Part shown: positions 11,901-23,900 of the stretch, in pieces
Position numbering within the stretch: position 1 is the first letter of the stretch
Layout: each line of letters starts with the position of its first letter
Assembly (NCBI RefSeq): GCF_030269925.1
Contig: NC_085112.1
Location: 8,929,501 to 8,993,500 of the forward strand
Direction of reading: 5' to 3'
Source of the DNA: Bombyx mori
Taxonomy: Eukaryota; Arthropoda; Insecta; Lepidoptera; Bombycidae
Length of the DNA stretch: 64,000 nt
Translations under genes and position numbers: made by a program
Notes under the pieces: model-generated
The model's database searches: none
Told to the model about the DNA's origin: nothing
What the model saw: the letters and a program-made list of their open reading frames with translations, nothing else

Positions 11901-14900
11901 GATGAGGGAATGTTGTTTAAAAATAACAAAACACCGAACATTAATTGTTTTAATTTATTAAAAGTAATAATCTAATATATAAAATTCTCGTGTCACAGTT
12001 TTCGTTGCCATACTCCTCCGAAACGGCTTGACCGATTTTGATGAAATTTTTTGTGCTTATCCGGTATCTATGAGAATCAGCCAACATCTGTTTTTCATCC
12101 CCCTAAATGTTAGGGGTAGTCCACCCCTAAATTTTTATTTTTTATTTTTAGACAAAGAAATTTATTTCTATTTTTTTATGATACAACATACAAAAATACA
12201 TACAATCCTCAATTTTCACCCTTCTACGATCAACCCTTATTTTTTAATAGCCATTTTAGTAATTTAATCATTTTTCCTCTCCGGTCGAAAACTGATCAAT
12301 CGTCATTTAATTAGTTATCCCCGCCAGATGTCTACAGGTGTCACTTCTCACCCTGTAAACAGCATGGAGTAGGGGTGTTACCTCTACAGTTTTCGGCTAT
12401 TATTAGTGTTTATGCTTCAAGCGTAGTAGTTAAACATTTTTAGTTCATCGCCTTGCATGTCAGATGGAAAATCTACAAAAAAAATCCCTAAAGATTTCAC
12501 TAACGATACAATCACAAATGTCGACGGATATCCAATATATCGTCGAAGGAATACACATAATGGTGGACAATCATTTATTAAAAACATCAGCAACACAGAC
12601 ATTGATATTGACAATCGTTGGGTCGTGCCATATTCGCCCCTGCTGAGCAAAACATACAATGTTCATATTAATGTTGAGTTCTGCAGTTCTGTGAAGAGCA
12701 TCAAATACATTTGCAAGTATGTCCATAAAGGCAGTGACATGGCGGTGTTTAGAGTGGAAAATATGAATGTACCATGGCACACAAACATTCGCTTGAGGCC
12801 TTGAACAGGACATTGAAAGATATTAAAAACAACGACAAACTATTTGATGACACTCTGTTAGTCCTTTCAGGTGACTTCAGACAAACACTTCCCGTCATTC
12901 CACGTTCAACATACGCTGATGAAATCAACGCCTGCTTAAAATCATCGACATTGTGGCGTAATGTTGAAATATTACAGCTGAAAGTAAATACGCGCGTTCA
13001 AATGCTTCAAGATCCATCCGCTGAAACATTCTCAAAACAACTCTTAGATATCGGCGATGGAAAAGTCACTATAGCTGAAACTGTATACATAAAATTAGCG
13101 AATGATTTCTGCACTATCATTGATTCGCAAAATGCTCTCATTGAACAAATATTTCCCGATGTACACACGAATTACATAAATCTCGCGTGGCTTGCAGAAA
13201 GAGCAATGTTAGCTGCAAAAAATGTGGATGTTGACATTTTAAATCTGAAGATACAACAGTTATTGCCAGGGGACTTGGTATCATATAAATCTATTGATAC
13301 AGTTTGCGATAACACTGAAGCTGTAAATTTTCCAACAGAGTTTTTGAACTCACTGGATTTGCCAGGCATGCCACCACATAACTTACAATTGAAGGTTGGA
13401 TCTCCAATTATTTTGCTTCGTAATTTGAACCCGCCACGGCTATGCAACGGTACGCGATTAGTTATTAAAAATTAATGAAAAAAGTTATCGAAGGCACCAT
13501 TTTAAATGGCAAGTTTCGAGGTGAAAATATATTGATAGCACGAATACCTATTATACCCACAGATGTGTCAATGCAATTTAAGCGTATTCAATTTCCGATT
13601 AGATTGCCATTTGCAATGACTATTAATAAATCCCAAGGCCAAACAATGTCTGTTTGTGGCTTAGATTTGAGCACACCATGTTTTTCACACGGACAATTAT
13701 ACGTTGTATGCTCTCGAGTGGGTAAACCATCAAGTTTGTTTGTATTAGCCAAAGACGGGCTAACAAAAAATATTGTTCACGCTGCAGCATTAAGAGATTA
13801 ATATTATGTAATAAATAATATGAACATTGTATGTTTTGCTCAGCAGGGGCGAATATGGCACGACCCAACGATTGTCAATATCAATGTCTGTGTTGCTGAT
13901 GTTTTTAATAAATGATTGTCCACCATTATGTGTATTCCTTCGACGATATATTGGATATCCGTCGACATTTGTGATTGTATCGTTAGTGAAATCTTTAGGG
14001 ATTTTTTTTGTAGATTTTCCATCTGACATGCAAGGCGATGAACTAAAAATGTTTAACTACTACGCTTGAAGCATAAACACTAATAATAGCCGAAAACTGT
14101 AGAGGTAACACCCCTACTCCATGCTGTTTACAGGGTGAGAAGTGACACCTGTAGACATCTGGCGGGGATAACTAATTAAATGACGATTGATCAGTTTTCG
14201 ACCGGAGAGGAAAAATGATTAAATTACTAAAATGGCTATTAAAAAATAAGGGTTGATCGTAGAAGGGTGAAAATTGAGGATTGTATGTATTTTTGTATGT
14301 TGTATCATAAAAAAATAGAAATAAATTTCTTTGTCTAAAAATAAAAAATAAAAATTTAGGGGTGGACTACCCCTAACATTTAGGGGGATGAAAAACAGAT
14401 GTTGGCTGATTCTCATAGATACCGGATAAGCACAAAAAATTTCATCAAAATCGGTCAAGCCGTTTCGGAGGAGTATGGCAACGAAAACTGTGACACGAGA
14501 ATTTTATATATTAGATATTGGGAAGATTTAATTGAGGAATCAATAAAGTGGGTTAAAGCAATAGGTTAAGCATCACTAAACCAGTGATACTTAAGATGAT
14601 AGTTCAGTGAAACATCACGTATAATCAGAAGTTAGTTGTTAATGTAAATATAAAGTTCAGTGCGATTTCTTTTTAACTGCAATTTATTGATGTAGCGTGC
14701 TCAGTTCTTGAACTATCCTATACTGTTTGTTATGCATACGTGTTTAATTATTTAATACTTCTTAAATTGAATACTGCTATTATTTTAAATTCAATATTAC
14801 GAGTGCCTCTGTTGTTATATAAAAGCAGAGTTCAATATTATCACTTGAAACCGCATAGTCAAATTAACAGTACATTGAATTATTTTTTTGGAATTTTGGA

Positions 14901-17900
14901 TTGCTTATTCGCGCCTCATTCTTTGTGTTTCTGTAGCGCTTCATGATAACTTTCTTGAAACATTTCAGCCAGGGCGTGTATAGATAGTCTGCCTCTAATA
15001 TGAGCGATTTTTTAGAATACACAGTAAAAAAAATTAAATTACAAAATAAAACATCGCAGTAATAGTATAATGCGTCGTAAGGAGGCTCGTGTAAGCTCTG
15101 TACAAAGAACGAATAGAATATTACAAAGGAAAACGTATTCGGATAAAAATAATCATACGGATCCGAATTTATCTACTGGCTTAGAAGGCTTCTCTCGTTT
15201 CCGAGTCGCGAACGAATAACGTACAGTAAATAAGATCTACACTGGCTTCTTAAGCAAGTATCCACAAATTCTGTTCACAATACTAAGTCAATTCTTAAGC
15301 TCGATCTCGGTGTTGTTTGTGACTTTGAATTTCATTGAACTGATTTGTTTAAATGAAGAACTGGTTTTGCGGCAGCATGATGTTTTTTAAATAACGTATT
15401 GAAATCACAAACATTTTAAAAGTATTTAATTTATTTTAAAAGTAAAATCTGAGGATGTAATTGTATTTTTGTCCGTATTTCTTACAAAGCGGTAGGCAGC
15501 GGCTTGGCTCTGCCCCTGGCATTGCTAAAGTCCATGGGCGACGGTAACCGCTCACCATCAGGTGGGCCGTACGCTCGTCTGCCTACAAAGACAATAAAAA
15601 ATTTTTTAAGTGTTATTTCAGCCTGGTATGATTTTAGAAATAGCATATGTAGAAATAGTTATCCTAACAATCATACCCCTAATTGTATAATTCTACATCT
15701 ATATTTGCAAGTACATCTATATTTGCAAGCTTATCAGAACTCGAATAGCTGATAATAACAGTCAATGAATTTCTATATAATAATATAGTAAGCGCCAAAT
15801 TTAAAGTTCAGCTAGATTTACATCTCTGAGCTCGCTTATAGGCTTAAATGGCCATTTAAAGTTTGAATCTTCAAGCCAATAGAGAATAACGCGTAGGGCT
15901 GGTCAATTATTAATTTTATTTCGTTTATTTATTTAATTAATTATTTTAATTTAGTCAAATACATATAATAATACATACAATTTTACATATCCGAACTGAT
16001 TTAACAGAGTCAGTGATTGCGTCGTATCACCAGGAAATAATACCGTGTGACTCCCATTATAATGAAGTTTGAAAATAATTCGGTAGTCATGAATGCTGTT
16101 TGGAACTTGCTTGAGTAGTACCTCCTCCTTGCGTTGTTTCCTCACTGTTGAGGGTCGTGACCATCATATTTGGGCAAGATTTTACTCTTTGAAAGCGCCT
16201 CCGGTCATTGGCCGCACGAAGGGCTTCGTGGAATGGGATGAATAGTACTACTAATACTAAATAATCAAAGCGCATTGATTCTATCTATGATTTTTAATGA
16301 TCCTACTACGGGAAGTTTCACAATTAATACAATTGATGCCGTTATCTTCCTATTATTATCGCACCACTCACATAGTAGTACTATTCGTTTTCAGAGGCAT
16401 TTTTCTTGAGTACCATTTGGTTTTGAAAGATAACTTCCCTTCTAAGTTTTTCATTTATTTATTTTTTATTGCTTAGATGAATGGACGAGCTCACAGCCCA
16501 CCTGGTACTAAGTGGTTACTGGAGCCCATAGACATCTACAACGTAAATGCGCCACCCCCTTTGAGATATAAGTTCAAAGACCTCAGTATAGTTACAACGG
16601 CTGCCCCGCCCTTCAAACCGAAACGCATTACTGCTTCACCGTGGAAATAGGAAGGGTGGTGGTACCTACCCGCGCGGACTCACAAGATGTCCTACCACCA
16701 GTAATTACGCAAATTATAATTTTGCGGGTTTCATTTTTATTACACGATGTTATTCCTTCACCGTGGAAGTCAATCGTGAACATTTGTTGAGTGCGTAATT
16801 CATTAGAAAAATTGGTACCAGCCTGGGATTCGAACATCGGTGCATCGCTCAACACGAATGCACCGGACGTCTTATCCCTTAGGCCACGAACGACGACTTC
16901 AAATAGTAATAGTAAAGTGCTTCAAAAGTTGCTTTTGCAAATGAGGTTAGGGAAGGTTCTATAGAAGTTCCATAGACGGTTTTTTGTGTTTTTGCCCTGG
17001 CTTTGCTGACTTGCATTAGTGACGATAATCATTCACCATCTGTTCGGCTGTAGGGCTTTCTGCGGTGGAAGCGAAAAGACCGATGATAGAAAATGTTGCT
17101 CGCTTAGAAGCAAGCGATAGCGATTACTATAATAAACTGACACTAGTATAGTGTGTAAACACTCAAGTATGTATACAGCCTTATTTAAAGTGCTTCTTCA
17201 GCACTACTGTCTTACTGTCTTGTAACTAAATACATCTTTTACACAATAAACCGGACCCTGAAACTGAATGGACGTATTATTTACTCTCTTTTAATCCATC
17301 GTGACCAGACACATCTAGATAGGCATCTGTTTCGAGCAAGAGATCAAAGTATCTGCTGCCCTCGATAAATTTCTTTGCGAATGAAATTCACAAATGTAAT
17401 TCAGGTATTGGACAAACACGTTTAGTTTACCTTTGCGGTGTAACGCCACAATGCCCGGGCCGCGGTGGAATTCCTCTCGTGGAATGCACGTTCGCCAAAA
17501 AGCCGGGGAATTCTGGCGTGACATCTTCATGCGCGACAGAAACAACTTTCCAAATGTCGGGGACTTTGAGAGCTGCTGTAATTCTCCAGAGTTGGGATAG
17601 CCTGGAATAAGGATTTGCGATATTGATCGTTACTTTATTCCTCTAAACATGAGACTGTTTAGTAATTTCAGGAGGAAAAGAAAATTTTCCGATCGCTGTT
17701 ACGTCATTAGCTTTATTTATAAATTCACAATGCATAAATAGATTGAACTATTAAGATTAATGTTTTTGGTCTGATACGATTTTGTTTTGAGCATGAATTC
17801 TGTAATTTTTTTTTAATCACTCTTTTAATAACCTAACCAAAGAACAGAAATCGTTCTTAACTTTAAAATTAGTCTACGATTTGGCGTACTATGGTGTCGT

Positions 17901-20900
17901 GGTGTGTATTATGTCTACGGGCTGCGGTAACCACTTAAGACGAATTGGGACGTGATTTCGTTCATCATCTATTAAAAAAAGTAGTGAAATAAATTTAATC
18001 TGGTCGAATTTTTTTGTAAAATCGACCTCGACAAAATTTAATTGCACGGTATGAATGTATCTAATCCATTACTAGCATTGCTGAAGTCCATGGGCGACTG
18101 TAACCCCTCACCATCTGATGGGCTGTATGCTCGTCTGCCTACAAAGGCAATAAAAAAAGGGTAATCAACTCGACTAACAGCAGAATGAAATAATATAATA
18201 TGTAATTCATTTAAAAACCAAAATTCCAACAAAGAGTCGTAATAGTTCATGTAAAAACTGTTTGTTGATTAGAGCAAGACTGCTCAATCGGCCCCGTAGA
18301 TAAGTATTTGCTTAGGTCGGTAATACCAGGGTCGACAGCAAAAAGCTCGTTTGTATTTTGTCGTTTTGTAGGACTCCTTGTGTAAATTTGATCTTCAGAA
18401 TAAGTGCGTGGCTATCTGTTTCCTAACATCCCTTAATATAGTTACTGGCGGTAGGACCGCTTGTGAGTCCGCGCGGGTAGGTACCACCACCCTGCCTATT
18501 TCTGCCGTGAAGCAGTAATGCGTTGCGGTTTGAAGGGTGGGGCAGCCGTTGTGACTATTCTTGAGACCTTAGAAGTTATATCTCAAGGTGGGTGGCGCAT
18601 TTACATCGTAGATGTCTATGGGCTCCAGTAACCACTTAACACCAGGTGGGCTGTGAGCTCGTCCACTCAATTAAGCAATAAAAAAAAAAGAACTTGTGCA
18701 AAACTATCTGAAATTATTGCTAGCGCCATGCTGGTTTTCGCCAAATTAATTCCGTTACTTGACAATACTGCCCCATATTATAAATGTCATCAAGCCACTG
18801 TAACACATAAAGGCTCATTATTTAAATGTTTTTAATCTAAATAAAATGCATCGTTACAAAACGTTATCGACAATTATTATTTATTTTAATGAAATAGATT
18901 AATAAACGATACGACGGTCATCATTCATTCCAAGCCGGTTTCGGGCAATCAAATAAATATTGACCTACTAATTGTTTTTGCGGCATTGATGGCGAGCCTC
19001 GTTGACAGAGGCGGTGATGGACGACCGCCTTTTTTGTAACCCTAACCCTTTTTCTACTCTCAGTGCGATCGTATTTCGACACATTGAAGATTAAATGCGC
19101 AAAGAAACATTTTTTATCATTAAACTTGGGACGGCGCTGGTTCAAATCGTCTAATGTCCAATGTTTTGCATGAAAAAAGCAAAGTTATTGTCAATCAATC
19201 TCTTAACAATTCTTAAGGTTCTTGCATTTAAGGTTGCATCAATCTGAGTAGTCTTTCGTTTGCCCTTATTCCTACGAGGGATTCAGATTTTAGGTTGTTA
19301 CGCGCGTTTTATGCACGGAAAACAGCAGTGGATCACGCTGGTATAAATAACCATTCGGCTGTTAGCACCGAAGGGTATTTTCAATATGGGTAATTTCGCT
19401 TGGAGCACAAATACTTTAGGAGCTTTATTGCAAACTCCGGGATTAACTCGGCATATGAACGGTGTAATCCGGCAGTGTAACGGTCACACACAAAAAGACT
19501 ATGGTATTTTATCTTAATTACTTCGGAATCTTTGTGCGAGAAAATCCCATCCCTTATGTCCATCGTCGCGTAACTTTATGAGCGGATTACTTTTATGACC
19601 GGGATTAAAGTACCGTTTGCGAAATGTTTACAGCTTTAGACCCGTTCTCTGCCGTATATAAGACTCCTATTGTTATTAAATTCAAGCGAGTCGAAACGAT
19701 AAAACCACTTAAAAATAAAACTCATAAAACACAGTCCTCGTGTCCCGCAGCTGTTGTGGTAATGTTGGTTGAAATTCGATTCAATTGTTTCATTTTAGAC
19801 TAGCCGACCCGACAGACTTCGTAGTACCTCAATCGATAAATAAAGTACCTAATCTTTCGTATAAAATAAACTTAAAACAAACAAAAGGAATCCATCCGAC
19901 GGGGGACACATCAAAGGAAAAACAAACTCGTTATTTTTATTTCAATCCGAGCATTTTCATATTTATCTACCTTTTAAACCTTCTCTGGACTGCTCTGGAT
20001 AAAAATAATTTGAGACCAAAATTAGCCAAATCGGTCCAGCCGTTCTCGAGTTTTAGTGAGACTAACGATCAGCAATTCATTTTTATATATAGAGAAGATA
20101 AGATAAGATACAAAATCTATAAGTTTAATTCGTTATTTTTTAACAAACTTAATTATGAGATCCATACCCAAATGTTAAATAGTAACTTGCACTAGTTTTT
20201 ACCACTACCCTGTCTATTTCTTCAGTGATGTGTACTGCTTTGAAGAGTGGAGACTTTGACCTCAGTTCTCAAGGGGCATTTGCGTTGTGATCTCTATAGG
20301 TTCGGATAACCTCTTAATAACATGTAGGCCGTGAGCCTTTTTTTCCGTCAATGCATAAGAAAAACAACAACCAATAAATTCGATTTTAGTATTTAATTGA
20401 TTTTAACGTTTGCTAGAAGATATCCGGTAGCTTTTCTCAAACATATTTATACTTATATTACCGTTCAGTTAGCCGTAGCTTTTAGCGTTTACACCAAAAC
20501 AATATTGGCTCATTGGCGTCAGATTGGCAGAGTAAATGACCTTGATAAGTGGGTGCTGCTCGAACTGGTTTATCGCCACCGCGTCGAACGCGCTTATGTG
20601 GTTAAGGTGGTGGATAAGGTACACCCGTTACTGGTGGTAGGACCTCTTGTGATTCCGCACGGGTAGGTACCACCACCCCGCCTATTTCTGCTGTGAAGCA
20701 GTAGGGTTTCGGTATGAAGAGTGGGGCAGCCGTTGTAACTATTCTGATACCTTAGAACTCCTATCTCAAGGTGGGTGGCGGCGTTTACGTGGTAGATGTC
20801 TATGGGCTCCAGTAACTACTTAACACCAGGGCTGTCCACACATCTAAGCAATAAATAAAAAAGTATACCTTGCTGATACTTCGGTGCATGTTTAGATTGA

Positions 20901-23900
20901 TAGAAATAAAAATAAAATAAAAGTAGCTTTAACTTTTTGTGTTCCAAACAGCAATTTCATAGGTAAACACAAATATGATGTTAGAAAACGTATGTTATCG
21001 TTTATAAGCTCCGGTAAAATACTTCTCTAAGTATTCGTTTCTCTTTCTCAAATGAAACTCGATGAAAATATTTCTCATAACTTCTAATGAAAAACGAAGA
21101 GTAAAAGAATCCTTGCAATTCTAAAGTTTATAATAAATTGCTCCGCTATCTACCATAGAATGATATTTGAAGAATTTTCATAACGGCAGCTCAATGTTCA
21201 ACAGATAACTACTGCGCATTTTATTTATGTGGTCAGTTGAGGATTTCGAATGAAGATGATTTATCTGAATCTTGTATTGCCAAAGCTTGTATTTATATGT
21301 ATTTTGGTAACTCAAATTTCCAATTATAATTTCAAAAGGTAATCCGATTATAAATTTGCGTAATTACTGGTGGCAGGGCGTTATGTGAGCTCGCACGCAC
21401 AGGTACCACCACCTTGTCTATTTTTGCCGTGAAGTAGTAATGTATTTGGATTTCAAAAGTGGGGACATTCGTTGTTCTGTAAAGCTGTGACTTAGTAGAA
21501 CTCATATCTCAAGTCGGGTGGCGGCTTACGTTGTTGATATGTATGTGAATCGCTAATTAGCAGCCAGTGGGCCGTGTGCTAGTCCACCCATCTAAGTAAT
21601 AAAAGGTGTTGACCAAAATAGTTGTTTAATAGATAAGAAATAAATACTACCTTAATTCGTCTTTAACATTTCGGCAAAATTTATATTATCCACATAATTT
21701 ATAATGCAATGAAATAGTTTGAATGGTTGCTCGCTAAAATATTTGGAGTATCGCGAATAAAGACATTACCTCGCTAGGTAAATGCCAGCGAGGCGTTGAA
21801 CCGAGGAGGTTCGCTCCGGCTACTAAGGAGCTCCATTCTTGGCACCATAAACACATTCTTCGACACATAGTTGCTGCGGCGTCGCAACTAAAACTCGTTC
21901 TTAACGCTTACTAGACAACGCTCCGAGGAATTCGTTAGACTGCCTTTAGCAATTCACCTCTAGGCTGTAAATTAGGAATCCGTTTTGGCTCCAACGTAAT
22001 TATTTCATCTTTGTAACGCTACAAAGTCGAAGCTTTAAACGGAATTAAAGGGATACCTAAATTTTGTGCCACAGTTTATCTTCCTATATTGGATTTATGG
22101 TACTTAGAAGATTATCTGAACGCTAGCGGAAATATTCAGTGGAACATTGGACGTAGCTTTTCTATTGGCTAGGATTTGTTACGGAACAAACTTTTCAAGA
22201 GCACACTCCGGAATAAATATGCTGGAACGTGGATTTGTATCAATGACGGTTAGAAGATAATTCCGAGATTGTTCGAAGTAAAATAAATAAAACATAAAAG
22301 AAAGTAAGTGGAAGGCTAGAGAGCAGAATCAACAAGTGAATTATTCCTTAACCGAAAAATCGTCAGGCGTTACTCAGCATTCTTTTGTTGTGTGAGGCTA
22401 CAGGTGCGGCTTGAAAGTGTTTGACTTTTCATAAGGGTTTGTCACTGCTTCTGAATATCATGAAAGCGGTCTCAAAATACATATATCAATTTTTTTATAG
22501 TGTCCCTATCTTTGTGTTTCATTCTTACTTTATAATATTTTGTTTGGACGAATAAATTCTTGTGTATGTGTACATTCTTTACGACCAATTCGTCTGTACT
22601 AAGTACGTTACATTTTGAGTCGTAAATTCGGTCACCCGAAAAACCAACGACGAAGGGTCAAGCGGCTGAAAAAATAGGCAATAAACTGTTGGGAATCGTC
22701 CATCATGGCGGCTGCAAGCCGGGCGGCCGTAACTTTTAAATAATTGCTTCAACGCATCTTATTTATTTGGATCATTGCCACCGCAAAATAAGTTGATTCA
22801 TTTCTTTACGGTCTTGATTCGTGAGTATTCAAATTATCATTGTCCACACATATAACAGCGAGAAAATCGTTTAGTAGAAAGTCGTGATTTTGTGAAATAG
22901 AGATTGTCCTATTTAAGCAATAACATTCACTTTTTCTTGTTGAATTAGGCACCGTTATATCTAGTCAAGCGAGCCTAGAGTATGCTCTATTCCGAGTAAT
23001 TACGCAATTAATACAATTCGCGGATCTCGTTGCCCTCCCAAAGTTAAAATTTTGAATAAATAAAATATGCTTATGTGTGTAATAATATATAATACATAAT
23101 ATCGGGAGAATTTTAAACGTTTTACTGAAATATTAAACAAGGAATTTTCATTAAAGTGTGGACAAACATTTAAAAATATTTTATGAGTCATAACTTTCGC
23201 AATTTGTGTGTAGATCAGATGAAATATCAAACTCATATGAGGCCAAAGAGCGCTTTGACTTTTATATGCAAGTAATCATATCATAAAACGTGCACAGTCT
23301 GCAGTCATTTCGTATTATTATAGAGTGAATTACTCATGTACGCGTGAAAAAATGGGCACTCTCCTACGTTTCGCAGTTCCTTGTCGTGATCTCATTCGGA
23401 CCGGTTCCACGTCGGGCCTCAACTCAGAAGATATATATCAGCCAAGAAAACAAATGACTCACTTACCTGTTGATGTTTGGCGTTTCCTCGAGGCCAATCT
23501 AACCGCCGACTCTATCGTGATGCGAAAACTAAAACGTGACTTGCTTAAAAGTCGCGACGTCATTTTTATTATAACATCACTCACGTCGTGATACGAATAG
23601 AATAGAAATCAAACGGTTACAGATACGCACGTCGCTTGACAACAAGTTAAGTCGTATATGCGATATTACTAGCGTTGCGAATCTTCGTTGTAAAGTTGTA
23701 CTTTTTATGTTGCACCCGATTGACGTATGATAGAAGACACCACCTATTGTTAAGTGGTTATCACAACTTGAATGTTGACTCACAAATTGCCCTCCCACCA
23801 ATAATTATTGATTTTTTAACGAAAGTCCTTAATGCGCTTTGCATGATAAAAATGGTCACGTATTAAGTTAAATTCCGACATTTCTCTGTCCACTATGCTG

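Larger units (their letters stand above)
11971..14515. mobile_element. Palindromic Helitron derivative with two inverted 5' ends
   Basis: The left arm 11971-12670 and right arm 13816-14515 are inverted copies of 700 bp each with no length difference. Translated segments I compared across the arms are identical. Each arm starts at its outer edge with TCTAATATATAAAATTCTCG, a Helitron-type 5' terminus. The flanks are A (11970) and T (14516), the A/T dinucleotide into which Helitrons insert. The 1145-bp centre carries remains of Rep and Pif1-like helicase in plus orientation. There is no normal CTRR 3' end with hairpin; the inverted 5' arm takes its place. The HUH nuclease and helicase motifs I and II are missing, so it cannot be autonomous. 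Confidence 0.85.

Noticed and set aside
12417..14069. Paired identical short ORFs on opposite strands (12417-12659, 13827-14069 and others)
   Set aside because: They are mirror copies produced by the Helitron palindrome, mostly antisense to the Rep fragment, not genes.
20397..20666. 89-codon plus-strand frame as a gene
   Set aside because: It runs into a Bm1 SINE at its end and shows no domain.
23325..23591. 88-codon plus-strand frame as a gene
   Set aside because: No recognisable domain, no splice context, and composition similar to the surrounding intron.
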